From the NCBI GenBank assembly GCA_001464895.1, contig LNEE01000006.1:26360-90359 (forward strand): a DNA stretch of 64,000 bases, in the 5' to 3' direction. The DNA comes from Betaproteobacteria bacterium Ga0077532. Lineage in GTDB: Bacteria; Pseudomonadota; Gammaproteobacteria; Burkholderiales; Ga0077523. Below, piece by piece: positions 37,201 through 46,378 of this stretch (within the stretch, counting starts at the first letter, position 1; the number at the start of each line of letters is the position of its first letter). A program made the position numbers and the translations under genes. The notes beneath the pieces were generated by a model. It saw only the letters and a program-made list of their open reading frames with translations. It was not told the origin of the DNA and did not search any database.

Positions 37201-37791
37201 ATGGCTTTCGACAAGAAGAAGGGTCTCCACAAGTGGGAGATGGTGGTCGTGCGCAAGGTGGTTATGCAGCATCGCCGCCGCGCACGGAGTCTGATGCGGG
37301 ACGACATCGACGATCTCTGCCAGGAGTGCATGACGCACTGGGTCGAGGTCCGGGAGCAGTTCCGACCGCACGCCGGGCGCCCGCCCATCGCCTATCTGGC
37401 GCAGGTCGTACGCAACCGTCTCGGTGATCTCATCCGCGAATACGAGACCGCGAATCGCGCGGGTGACCTCGACGCCATCTCGCTCGATGCGCCTCTGGCA
37501 GACGGCGAGAACGCGGCGACGCTCCACGACCTGATCGACGATCGGTCCCATTGCACGCATGACGTCAGGCGCACCCGTGGCATCCAGGATATGCGGATCG
37601 ACCTGCGGCGCGCGATGGCACGGCTGGCACCGCATCAGATCTACCTTTGCGGGCTTCTCGCCGAGGCCGATCTGTCCGCGGCGGATGTCGCCTTGAAGCT
37701 AGGGATTCCCCGCGGCGTGCTCTACAGGGAACTGCAGCGAATCCGTGCGGTGTTCGCCGAGGTCGGCCTCGGCGACTACCTGGACGAGTAG
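37201..37791 (+). CDS. Sigma-70-like (ECF-type) DNA-binding protein
   Basis: DIDDLCQECMTHWVEVREQF...YLAQVVRNRLGDLIREYETANR (sigma2-like) and AMARLAPHQIYLCGLLAEADLSAADVALKLGIPRGVLYRELQRIR (sigma4-like HTH). Confidence 0.6.
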   Translation: MAFDKKKGLHKWEMVVVRKVVMQHRRRARSLMRDDIDDLCQECMTHWVEVREQFRPHAGRPPIAYLAQVVRNRLGDLIREYETANRAGDLDAISLDAPLADGENAATLHDLIDDRSHCTHDVRRTRGIQDMRIDLRRAMARLAPHQIYLCGLLAEADLSAADVALKLGIPRGVLYRELQRIRAVFAEVGLGDYLDE

Positions 37792-37879
37792 GTCGACGGA
37801 CGGCGTTTTTTGGCCGACCGGACAACTCACCGCTGGATTACGTATCACGCACTGTGTACTCCACTGCGCGGATCCGTCG

Positions 37880-38725
37880 ATGATCAAGTTCACCGTGACG
37901 AGCACCAAGGGCGGTGTCGGCAAGACGACACTGACGGCCAACCTCGGCGGACTTCTGGCCGACCTCGGGCTGCGGGTGCTGCTCGTCGATGCCGACGTGC
38001 AGCCGTCGCTCTCGAAGTACTTCCCCCTCGCGGCGCTTCGTCCCGACGCGGGACTGACCGAAGTCATCGTGCGCGGCGAGGTGACGCCGGCGTGCATCAC
38101 GCCGACTATGTATCGGAACCTCGACATCGTCGTCTCCGACGATCCGGAGGGGCGTCTGCCCCACTGGCTGCTCAACCGGATCGATCGAGGTGTCCGCCTG
38201 CGAATGGCGCTGAAGGCGCCGGCCGTGGTCGATGCCTACGACTGCGTGCTGATCGACACGCCTGGCGCCGTGGGGCCGCTGCAGGATGCGGCGGTGCTTG
38301 CCGCCGATGTTCTGATCTCGCCGATCACTCCGGAGATCCTGTCCGCGCGCGAGTTCCGGGATGGGACGATGGAACTGCTCGAGCGACTGGCACCCGGCGC
38401 GGCACTGGGTGCGATGCCCGCACCGCTCAGGGCTTTGATCTACCGGCAGGATCGCACGGTCGATGCACGCATGATCGCCTGCAGCATCTACGAGGACCTT
38501 TCCCGCTGCGATAGCAGGGTGTCCGTGCTGGACACGGTGGTCCCCCAGGCCAAGGCGTACAAGGAAGCCGCCACATCCCGAATGCCGGTGCACAGGTACG
38601 AGCGGCGGCGAGACGGTGTCATGCCCTCGGCCTACAGCGTCATGCATCGGCTGGCCTGGGAGCTCATCCCGAGTCTGCAGGGCATTCTCGTCGATGGTGA
38701 TCGCGACGCGGCGGGGGCGGCGTGA
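37880..38725 (+). CDS. ParA family ATPase (ICE-type)
   Basis: Deviant Walker A VTSTKGGVGKTTLTANLGGLLADLGLRVLLVDADVQPSLSKYF. Confidence 0.95.
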   Translation: MIKFTVTSTKGGVGKTTLTANLGGLLADLGLRVLLVDADVQPSLSKYFPLAALRPDAGLTEVIVRGEVTPACITPTMYRNLDIVVSDDPEGRLPHWLLNRIDRGVRLRMALKAPAVVDAYDCVLIDTPGAVGPLQDAAVLAADVLISPITPEILSAREFRDGTMELLERLAPGAALGAMPAPLRALIYRQDRTVDARMIACSIYEDLSRCDSRVSVLDTVVPQAKAYKEAATSRMPVHRYERRRDGVMPSAYSVMHRLAWELIPSLQGILVDGDRDAAGAA

Positions 38726-40224
38726 GCGTTCGCCTCCCTGACGACTCGGACAACGCGGACAACGCCGAGGGCGTGATGCGGCCGCCACGGCGCGTCCCTG
38801 TCGACGAACGACGGCGACTGGTGGTGGCAGCGCTCGATGTCGGCAATCCCGCCCCCCGCTCGCGTGCGCTTCCGGATCATGCCGATCCCCGCGTCGAATG
38901 CCCGATCGAGATCGACGTCGAGGAGATTCGCCCCTTTGAGGGCAATCCACGCCGATCCGCGAACGCGAAGTTCGAGGAGATCAAGGCGTCCATCCGGACG
39001 AGCGGCATCCGCAGTCCGCTCTCCGTCACGCGCCGTCCCGGCGAGAAGCACTTCATCGTGGAGGCGGGCGGCAACACCCGGCTGGAGGCGATCCGCCAGC
39101 TCTGGGCCGAGACGGGGGACGTACGCTTCCGTCGCATGACAGTGCTCTTCCGGCCGTGGGTCTCCGAGACGCATGTGCTGGCGGCCCATCTCTCCGAGAA
39201 CGAGCAGCGCGGTGGCATGACCTTCTGGGACAAGGCCTGCGGCGTCATGCGGCTCGAGGCCCATCTCGAGGAGCAGCGTGGTCACGCCCTCACCGTTCGG
39301 GATCTCGACGAAGCGATCCGGGCGCTCGGACTGCCCGTGAACATCGCGACGCTCGCGCACTACCGGTTCGCGACGGCCCGGCTTCAGACGCTGGGGGAAG
39401 GCATTCCGGAACTGACGGGACTCCACGTCAAGACGATCCAGCCCCGCCTGAACCAGATTCGGCGCTACGCGCGGACCCATGCCGGCATGGATCGAGACGC
39501 CTTCTACGAAGAGATCGCTGAGCCGGTGTTCGTCGGTACCGTGATCCGGACCCGCGGGAGGACGATAGCGTTCAGCGCGGAGGAGCTTCTGCGATCGTGC
39601 GAAGTGGCGCTTGCGCGGCGGCTCGGCGTCCCGGCCAACGCGCTGGCCCGCGCGCTCCGGTCGATGGATGCGCCGGCCGATGCCGAGGAGGCGCCGGAAC
39701 CGGTGCCGGATGCCGAGAACTCGAACGAGGTGGCGCACGACGCCCAGGTGTCCGTCTTCGATGGCAACCCACCTGGGGCTTCGAGCACTGCCGCCACCGA
39801 CAGCACGCCCGCTGCTCCACCGGCCCACGTTTTGGCGGGACTGTCGGTACTGCGGTCACGCGTGACGAACCTGGTCGAAGTCGCCGGTCTCGCGACCCGG
39901 TTGTGCGTCTCCGAGGGCAACGGGCTCACCGTCACCTGGTTGGGCGGAAGCGATGGCAGCGCATCCGAGACGGAAGGTGCGAGCAGGAATGTCCGGGAGA
40001 TTCTCCAGTTGGTGGCCGAGGTTGTCAGCCACGTCGATGGCCGCCCCAACGAGGCAGGGTCGCCTCCCACGCTTGAATTCGTCGAGCAGGCTTCCAGTGC
40101 GCAGCTCCTGCGATGGCTTGTGGACGCTAACGATCCCGTCTCGGAGGCGGGCTGGCAGGTGCTGCTGGCCGCCCGCGATATCGCGCTTGCCAGGCGCACG
40201 TCAGAGACGTCGGGGGACGACTGA
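38722..40224 (+). CDS. ParB/Srx-domain ICE protein
   Basis: RPFEGNPRRSANAKFEEIKASIRTSGIRSPLSVTRRPGEKHFIVEAGGNTRLEAIRQLW; GTGA overlap with parA. Confidence 0.9.
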   Translation: MSVRLPDDSDNADNAEGVMRPPRRVPVDERRRLVVAALDVGNPAPRSRALPDHADPRVECPIEIDVEEIRPFEGNPRRSANAKFEEIKASIRTSGIRSPLSVTRRPGEKHFIVEAGGNTRLEAIRQLWAETGDVRFRRMTVLFRPWVSETHVLAAHLSENEQRGGMTFWDKACGVMRLEAHLEEQRGHALTVRDLDEAIRALGLPVNIATLAHYRFATARLQTLGEGIPELTGLHVKTIQPRLNQIRRYARTHAGMDRDAFYEEIAEPVFVGTVIRTRGRTIAFSAEELLRSCEVALARRLGVPANALARALRSMDAPADAEEAPEPVPDAENSNEVAHDAQVSVFDGNPPGASSTAATDSTPAAPPAHVLAGLSVLRSRVTNLVEVAGLATRLCVSEGNGLTVTWLGGSDGSASETEGASRNVREILQLVAEVVSHVDGRPNEAGSPPTLEFVEQASSAQLLRWLVDANDPVSEAGWQVLLAARDIALARRTSETSGDD

Positions 40225-40766
40225 TGCTCCCGCTCTACGACCCTCACATCCGCATGCTCCTGCTCCAGCACGTGGCCATGCGCCTCACGCACAGTCCGGG
40301 GTGGGAGGTGCACGCTGCGGGACTGAAGCTCGATCAGGTGTCGATCCTGCGGGACTTGTCCGCGGTGGATCTCGGGGCGCTCGCCGCCATGCGCCATCTC
40401 ACCATCGGCGTGGAGGTGGATGGTCCATCGCTGGATGCCGATCTGCGCGCCGCGCTGCTCGCGCGGGATGCGCGGTGGATGGAGGCGTACTTCCTCCGGC
40501 ACGGTGCGTCGTGGCAGATGATGCGCGCGCTCTTCAAGGTGCACCGGCGATTGACGCACGCGCGTCGCCACGAAAGCGGTGTGGCCCGGCAGTCGGGACG
40601 AATCACCATGCCCGCCCCGGCGCTGAGGGAGTGCATCTACCAGACGTGGTGCGGCATCGACGAGCCGATGCAGCGGATGCGGTACTACCGGTTGCACCAG
40701 CGCTATCCGCAGTGGCCGATCGAAGCGCTCGAACTGATCGTTCGCCAGTACGAGGTCGATCGTTGA
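40224..40766 (+). CDS. DUF2857 family ICE protein
   Basis: Position after parB; TYRS-like C-terminus YQTWCGIDEPMQRMRYYRLHQRYPQWPIEALELIVRQYE. Confidence 0.75.
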   Translation: MLPLYDPHIRMLLLQHVAMRLTHSPGWEVHAAGLKLDQVSILRDLSAVDLGALAAMRHLTIGVEVDGPSLDADLRAALLARDARWMEAYFLRHGASWQMMRALFKVHRRLTHARRHESGVARQSGRITMPAPALRECIYQTWCGIDEPMQRMRYYRLHQRYPQWPIEALELIVRQYEVDR

Positions 40767-41152
40767 AGCACGACGCCCTCGAACGGCCATCGATCACGAA
40801 CGAACTGCTCCTGCAGGTCTTCGATCTGCCGGTGAGCTTCCATCGCTGCCTCGTGCCCATCACCGGTGGTGTCACCTCGGCACTCATGCTGTCGCAGGCG
40901 ATCTGGATCTCGCAGGGTGTCGAGCAGACCGCCGAAGGCTGGTTCGCGCGATCCCAGGACCAGTGGACCGAGGAGACCGGGCTCTCGCGATGGGAGCAGG
41001 AGACCGCCCGGCGGGCGCTGCGTGGCGCCGGCTTCCTGGAGGAGCGCCGCGCCGGCATGCCGGCCAAGCTCTGGTTCCGGGTGCGGGCGGAGTCGGTCTG
41101 GCAGGCGCTGCGCGCCAATGCGGAACGTCCGATGAACGAGGGCGGACGATGA
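40763..41152 (+). CDS. STY4528-like N-terminal module protein (single module)
   Basis: SFHRCLVPITGGVTSALMLSQAIWISQGVEQTAEGWFARSQDQWTEETGLSRWEQETARRALRGAGFLEERRAGMPAKLWFRV; TTG start overlapping DUF2857 stop. Confidence 0.6.
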   Translation: MKHDALERPSITNELLLQVFDLPVSFHRCLVPITGGVTSALMLSQAIWISQGVEQTAEGWFARSQDQWTEETGLSRWEQETARRALRGAGFLEERRAGMPAKLWFRVRAESVWQALRANAERPMNEGGR

Positions 41153-42576
41153 ATCCGCAGAGCCCTCGTCCTCTCAACGCCACAGGACTCACCGCGGTGC
41201 GGGATGCGGACCGCGAACTTGCCATTGTCTGGCCTCTGCTGGGCCGGCACATCGCCTTCCACCGCCGGCTGGTGGACGTGACCGAGAGCGTGAAGGCGGC
41301 GCTGCTGCTGTCCCAGGCGATCTACTGGACGCGACACGGTCGGGACATCGCGGCTGCGGCCGGCTGGTTCTCGAAGACGAGCGACCAGTGGGCGCGAGAG
41401 ACCGGCATGTCCATCAAGGAACAGGCGAGCGCCCGTGCGGCGCTCCGCGACCTCGCCATCCTCGAGGAGCGTCGCGAGGGTCTGCCCGCGAAGCTGCACT
41501 TCCGATTGCGGGCCGAGCGCCTGGCGGATCTGCTCCTCGACGGGATGGGATCCGTCGAGGCCGAGTCCCGAGTCTGGACCGATGCGACGCTGGCGACTGA
41601 ACTGCTGGGGCCGTCGCTCGCCTATCACCGCGTCCTCGCGGGTATCGGCGGCGGCGTGCATGCGGGCCTGATGCTCTCCCGCGCGCTGCATCTCACGCGC
41701 CTCCGTGCGCACCGCGATGCTGAGGCGTGGATCGGCAGCTCGGTCGATTTCTGGCAACGGGAACTCGGGCTCAACCGGCGCGAGCAGGAGACCACCCGAC
41801 GCGATCTCGCCCGGGCGGGAATCTGGGAGGAGTCCCTGGTCGGCGCACCGCCGCGACTGGTGGCGCGGGTCCGGCTGGAGGTGCTTCTGCGCATCCTCGC
41901 GTCGCCGATGGCGTTGCCAACCGGCCCCGAAATGCAGTCGACCGGGCCTGCACATTTCGGCGAATCAGGAATGTGGGAATCCCGCAGTCTTGTTTTGCCG
42001 AAAGCGCCGAAACAGATTTGCCGAAACCGCCGTCACAGATTTGCCGAAAGCGCCGTTCCTAATATACGAATTACAAGAACTTCTACTACAACTACAACAC
42101 CACCACGTTACGAATCCGGCACACCACGTTACGAATCCACCGCTGGTGGTGCCCGCGGAGTCGGTCAGTCGAACGCTGCGCTCGTGCTCCCAGCCGGCCT
42201 GACCGCTGACGAAAGCGCCGCGATCCTGCGTCTCGTCGAACCGTGGCCCGCGCAGGCGCAGGCCCTTCTCGACGAACTCGATGCGCGCCTGCGGGTTGGC
42301 GCAGTCCGTACGAATCCCGTCGCGTACCTGCACGGCATGGTGAAGCGCGCAGCCGAAGGCCGCTTCGTCCCGGAGGCGGGTCTCGCCGCCAGCGCCGATC
42401 GTCGTCGGCGTCGCGATCTTCAAGCGATCCGGTCTCGCCGTGACGACCAACGGCGCGGTCAGCAGGGTACGCGCAGTGCCATCGATCGCGACGCTGAACG
42501 AGCTGCAGGTCGTGCCGTCCTCCGACAACTGCTCGCAACGCTTGGCAGTGAGCGTGCGCGCAAGGACGAATCGTGA
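41149..42576 (+). CDS. STY4528-like ICE protein with two repeated modules
   Basis: Two further copies of the module seen in 40763-41152; ICE position between DUF2857 and TIGR03761. Confidence 0.7.
   Translation: MNPQSPRPLNATGLTAVRDADRELAIVWPLLGRHIAFHRRLVDVTESVKAALLLSQAIYWTRHGRDIAAAAGWFSKTSDQWARETGMSIKEQASARAALRDLAILEERREGLPAKLHFRLRAERLADLLLDGMGSVEAESRVWTDATLATELLGPSLAYHRVLAGIGGGVHAGLMLSRALHLTRLRAHRDAEAWIGSSVDFWQRELGLNRREQETTRRDLARAGIWEESLVGAPPRLVARVRLEVLLRILASPMALPTGPEMQSTGPAHFGESGMWESRSLVLPKAPKQICRNRRHRFAESAVPNIRITRTSTTTTTPPRYESGTPRYESTAGGARGVGQSNAALVLPAGLTADESAAILRLVEPWPAQAQALLDELDARLRVGAVRTNPVAYLHGMVKRAAEGRFVPEAGLAASADRRRRRDLQAIRSRRDDQRRGQQGTRSAIDRDAERAAGRAVLRQLLATLGSERARKDES
41994..42062 (+). 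repeat. About three tandem copies of a 23-bp unit (tttgccgaaa[g/c]cgccg-n7)
   Basis: Units start at 41994, 42017 and 42040; period 23 bp. Confidence 0.85.
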
Positions 42577-43595
42577 CCCAGCGCCCGAACACTTCCAGAT
42601 CCTCCGCCCGTCGTTCCGGTCGTCTGCCTGTCATCGCCGTGAATACGCCCGGATCGTTCGATGCGTCGAAGTCCCACCCGAAGGAGTGCCCCATGCCTGA
42701 TCCTCACGAGATCCATTCCGAAGTGGCGGTCGATGAAGCGCCGCGAGCTGCAGCGTCAGGCCGTTCGTCAGAACAGCCAGGCAACACCTTTCACGCACCT
42801 CACGAGCGCGAGGTCCCCGATCCCGGGTACCTCACCGATGCGGTACCGGACAGGATGACCCTGCACACGCGGGAGGCCTGGCAGCTCTTCACCGGCCGGC
42901 GCGCGGACCCTGCGCGACGAACCACACCGATTCCCGGCGGCCGCCGGTTCGCATCGGTCATGAAGATGCTCTGGCTCCTCTCCGCGAATGACAACCCCTA
43001 CGCCGACTGGATCCTGCAGCGTGTCTACGAGCGGCTCGCTCGTGTCCGCCGACGTCTCGATCGATCGATTCGGGTCCGCGAGGCCGAGATGCAGGAGCTC
43101 GTGACGCGCGGGATGTCGCTGGCGGTCATGGCGTCGAGCGAGCCGATGCACGTGGAGATCGGCTTCGGGAGCCCTTACGGCTACGCGGCTGCGGAGGCGA
43201 TCCTCGAGTTCGACCGGTTCGTGCGCGTCGTGCGGACGCTGATGCACAAGGACCGCCTCGGCGAGAACGAGGGGCGGGCGGCCATCCGGGAGATCGGTCG
43301 CGAGTTTCGCGCGCTCTTCGTGGAGCCGATCCGCTGGGAGCGGTACCTCGTGACCGACGAGCTGCGTGCGCTGTCCCGCCGCGACTATCTCCCAGACGCG
43401 GACGAAGCCGCCTGCGAGCGGGTGAGGGCAGCGGCACGGCTGTTCGGCGCGGTACCCCGGGACATCTTCACCGGCAACCTGCAGCCACGGCACACGCGCC
43501 GGCGCATCCGGCTGACCGAGGCGGAGCGCCGTCTGCTTCTGGACGTGGATCTGGGCGCGGTGGCGGCATCTGCGGTTGGTGGAGCGTCTGCATGA
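42573..43595 (+). CDS. TIGR03761-family integrating conjugative element protein
   Basis: LHTREAWQLFTGRRADPARRTTPIPGGRRFASVMKMLWLLSANDNPYADWILQRVYERL. Confidence 0.88.
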   Translation: MTQRPNTSRSSARRSGRLPVIAVNTPGSFDASKSHPKECPMPDPHEIHSEVAVDEAPRAAASGRSSEQPGNTFHAPHEREVPDPGYLTDAVPDRMTLHTREAWQLFTGRRADPARRTTPIPGGRRFASVMKMLWLLSANDNPYADWILQRVYERLARVRRRLDRSIRVREAEMQELVTRGMSLAVMASSEPMHVEIGFGSPYGYAAAEAILEFDRFVRVVRTLMHKDRLGENEGRAAIREIGREFRALFVEPIRWERYLVTDELRALSRRDYLPDADEAACERVRAAARLFGAVPRDIFTGNLQPRHTRRRIRLTEAERRLLLDVDLGAVAASAVGGASA

Positions 43596-43768
43596 GTTGG
43601 GGCCGATCGGCACCGCGCGGATCGAGCGCGGGACGGCGCTGGTGTGTTGCGTGGCAGCGCGCACGGAGCGGCGGCGTCGCTGCCGCCGTGCCGTGCGGTT
43701 GCCGGAGATCGCGTCCGGCAATGTCGCCGGACGCGGAACGGGATGCCCTGGACGGGCAGGGAGGCAGC

Positions 43769-44164
43769 ATGACGAACGAGTTCCGAGGTACTGGCAATGT
43801 CGGCGAGGAGCCGCTCCTGAGGACCGTGGTGGTGGGGGAGACCGAGCGACAGCTCGCCCAGTTGCGCGTCTTCTTCGACGAGTACCACAAGGATGTGGGC
43901 GGGCAGTGGGTCCAGAGCGGAGGCTTCTGGCTGGAGGTGAACGTCTGGGGTGGCCGGCATCCCGCCGAGGTGGCGCAGCTCATCCGCAAGGGCGCGCGGA
44001 TCCACGTCATCGGTCGGCTCGCCGAGCACCAGTGGCGGGTCACGGGCACCGGCGAGGAACGTCGCGCCATGCAGGTCGAGGCCGAGCAGGTTTTCCTGGG
44101 GCTCGCGCGGGTGGAGGAGGTGCGCTTCCGGCCGCGGCGAGAGACAGCCACGGAGGAGGGTTGA
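43769..44164 (+). CDS. ICE single-stranded DNA-binding-protein-like
   Basis: FRGTGNVGEEPLLRTVVVGETERQLAQLRVFFDEY...GGFWLEVNVWGGRHPAEVAQLIRKGARIHVIGRL. Confidence 0.75.
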   Translation: MTNEFRGTGNVGEEPLLRTVVVGETERQLAQLRVFFDEYHKDVGGQWVQSGGFWLEVNVWGGRHPAEVAQLIRKGARIHVIGRLAEHQWRVTGTGEERRAMQVEAEQVFLGLARVEEVRFRPRRETATEEG

Positions 44165-44166
44165 TC

Positions 44167-44667
44167 ATGCGCGCCTGCCAGCGTCACGCGCGTGCGGAGG
44201 AGTGCCGGATGGTGCGTGCGATCGCGCTCGATGCCGTACTCGATGCAGCCCGTGGCGGAAGCTGGACCGGCCGCTTCGGCGCCTTCCGGATCGTCGCCTG
44301 TCGACGGATGCTGTATCTGCGTGACCGCCATCGCGTGAGCGTCGATCTGTACGTGTGGTTCGACGGTCTCCTCGTGGAGTGCGGTGTGCAGAGCATCCGC
44401 TTCACGGCGCGCGCCGGAGATGACATACGCGCGAAGTCAGCGGAGATTCACGTGGAACCAGCGCCCATGCCGACGGTCTCTCCCAGGAGCAAAGTGCAGT
44501 CCCCGTGGCCACGTCATCGGCATGGCGGCCAATCGGGGCAGGGTGTACCGCGGTCACCGATTTCTTCGTGGGCGCGACGGAGGCACTTCACGCATGCACC
44601 GCGTCCGCAAGGACGCACAAACCGGCATCACCTCCCGCAAGCCGGCGACCGCAAGGTCCGGAGGTAG
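44167..44667 (+). CDS. Hypothetical ICE protein
   Basis: Open frame after the ssb-like gene; N-terminal ~100 aa look coding, C-terminal part may be read-through of non-coding sequence. Confidence 0.4.
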   Translation: MRACQRHARAEECRMVRAIALDAVLDAARGGSWTGRFGAFRIVACRRMLYLRDRHRVSVDLYVWFDGLLVECGVQSIRFTARAGDDIRAKSAEIHVEPAPMPTVSPRSKVQSPWPRHRHGGQSGQGVPRSPISSWARRRHFTHAPRPQGRTNRHHLPQAGDRKVRR

Positions 44668-44686
44668 TCGTCGTAGTCGCAACCCG

Positions 44687-44756
44687 CCTGGGGAATCCAC
44701 TCCCCGGCAGGGGCATGGTTCCCCGTCCTTCCTGTCCATGTGTAAAGGAGACGAGC
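44687..44756 (+). promoter_or_regulatory. Structured 5' leader 1 (radC-RNA-motif-like) upstream of DUF3577
   Basis: cctGGGGAatccacTCCCCggcaGGGGcatggttCCCCgtcc ... aaggagacgagcATG. Confidence 0.6.
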
Positions 44757-45197
44757 ATGTCCCAGCAGAGCGGTCAGTCCACCAAGTCGGCGTTCTTCGA
44801 TCTCACGGTCGATGGTGTCGGCTATCTCAACCGTGTCCGGGCCGTGAAGCCCAAGAAAGGGGCCGAGTTCCTGGCCTGCACGGTCGCCGCCATGCGCGGC
44901 AACGTCGGGGATCTCGGTTACACCAAGTTCGACTGCCGGGTCAGCGGCGCGGATGCGAAGAAGATCGTGCAATTGCTCGAGGCCGACGTCACGGCCGAGC
45001 GCACGGTCCTCGTCGGATTCCGCATTGCCGACATCTATCCCGAAACCTTCGTCTTCGAGAAGGGCGAGAAGAAGGGACAGACCGGCGTGAGTCTCAAGGG
45101 TCGGCTGCTGCGCATCAAGTTCGCCAGGGTCAATGGCGAGCCGGTGAGCCTGCCGACGCCCACCAGCGTCAACGGCGAGGACGACACCGACGCCTGA
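44757..45197 (+). CDS. DUF3577 / STY4534-family ICE replication-associated protein
   Basis: FFDLTVDGVGYLNRVRAVKPKKGAEFLACTVAAMRGNVGDLGYTKFDCRVSGADAKKIV. Confidence 0.9.
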   Translation: MSQQSGQSTKSAFFDLTVDGVGYLNRVRAVKPKKGAEFLACTVAAMRGNVGDLGYTKFDCRVSGADAKKIVQLLEADVTAERTVLVGFRIADIYPETFVFEKGEKKGQTGVSLKGRLLRIKFARVNGEPVSLPTPTSVNGEDDTDA

Positions 45198-45260
45198 GTG
45201 TCGTGCCGTTGCAGGTTTCCGTCACACGTTCGCGTCACGCTTTTCCGTGACACACGTCCA

Positions 45261-45324
45261 CCACCCCGAGGGGAGTCTCTCCCTCCCGGGGCGAGGTCTC
45301 CCTGTTTGCATCTCAGGAGGCCTC
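45261..45324 (+). promoter_or_regulatory. Structured 5' leader 2 (radC-RNA-motif-like)
   Basis: acCCCgaGGGGagtctctcCCTCccGGGGcgaggtctccctgtttgcatctcaggaggcctcATG. Confidence 0.6.
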
Positions 45325-45571
45325 ATGCGTACCGCTCTCTTCAACGTCATCCGCGATCCGAAGCTCGTGGTCCTGATGATCGTCCTGTCGCAGGTCGTGG
45401 CAATCGCTTCGCGGGTGTGGTCCCTGTGCATCCGCGGATCTCGTGCGCCAGGCAGTCGCTGCCGACGTCGGTGTTCGTGATCTGCAGTCGTTCTTCTTTC
45501 ATCTCGCGCCGGACGTCCGCTCAGCAGGGGCGGTCCGGCTCACTCGTTCAACCCTCGGGGAATCTCGTTCC
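45325..45571 (+). pseudogene. Small ICE membrane protein, apparently frameshifted
   Basis: [38 protein letters not shown] in one frame, continued by [27 protein letters not shown] in another, shift near 45437. Confidence 0.45.
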
Positions 45572-45616
45572 CCTGGGGGCGCGGTGTTCCCCGCATCGTC
45601 CATGCAGGAGAACACC
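45551..45616 (+). promoter_or_regulatory. Structured 5' leader 3 (radC-RNA-motif-like) upstream of radC
   Basis: accctcGGGGAatctcgTTCCCCtGGGGgcgcggtgttCCCCgcatcgtccatgcaggagaacaccATG. Confidence 0.65.
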
Positions 45617-46210
45617 ATGAGTAGAACCATCGAAGGCATGTCGGATGTGGAAGTCCTGGGACTCATCGTCGGGAGTGCCGTGGCCGACTGGTATCTCCAG
45701 GAGGCCGGCGGGAGTCTCTCGGCGCTGCTCGACGAGGCGACCGACACTGGACCCACGAGGCAGTGGGTGCAGTCTCGTGTACGGGCCGCGGCCGAACTGA
45801 TGCGGCGCTCGCTGCTGCAGACGCTCGGGACCCGGGATGTCCTGACGGAACCGGACCGCGTTCGGGAGTTCCTCCTCCTGACGCTGTCGGGTCGGACGCG
45901 GGAGGTCTTCGTCGTGATCTTCATGGATGCGCAGAACCGGGTCATCGCGTCCGAGGAGTTGTTCCAGGGAACCTTGACCCAGACGAGCGTGTATCCCCGG
46001 GAAGTCGTGCGGCGGGTGCTCGCGCTCAATGCGGCATCGGTGATCTTCGCCCACAACCATCCGTCGGGTGTCGCAGAGCCCAGTCACGCCGATCAGGCGC
46101 TGACGAAGGCACTGAAGTTGGCGCTGGCGCTGGTGGATGTGGCGGTCCTGGATCACTTCGTCGTGGCGGGTACAGGCGCGGTGTCGTTCGCAGAACGCGG
46201 TCTGCTGTAG
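45617..46210 (+). CDS. radC: RadC-family JAB/MPN-domain protein
   Basis: [44 protein letters not shown]. Confidence 0.95.
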   Translation: MSRTIEGMSDVEVLGLIVGSAVADWYLQEAGGSLSALLDEATDTGPTRQWVQSRVRAAAELMRRSLLQTLGTRDVLTEPDRVREFLLLTLSGRTREVFVVIFMDAQNRVIASEELFQGTLTQTSVYPREVVRRVLALNAASVIFAHNHPSGVAEPSHADQALTKALKLALALVDVAVLDHFVVAGTGAVSFAERGLL

Positions 46211-46312
46211 CTGTCGTGGTGCCGTCGCCGGTGTTGTCGACCGGCGGCGATTCGTGAGGGCGTGATCATCGTCGCGCCTGGAATGCGGTCCGGATCACCG
46301 GACCGCTTCCTT

Positions 46313-46378
46313 CACCCTGGCGGGGATGCGTCATCCCGTCGGGGGATGCCGTCTCCGCCAATTCTCGGAGACACAGTC
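46313..46378 (+). promoter_or_regulatory. Structured 5' leader 4 (radC-RNA-motif-like) upstream of DUF932
   Basis: caccctggcGGGGATgcgtcATCCCgtcgGGGGATgccgtctcc...ctcggagacacagtcATG. Confidence 0.6.

Noticed and set aside
43576-43768. Overlapping ORF (MVERLHELGPIGTARIERGTALVCC...) between TIGR03761 and the ssb-like gene as a DUF3158 gene
   Set aside because: Too short and Arg-rich to support a family call; may be a remnant.
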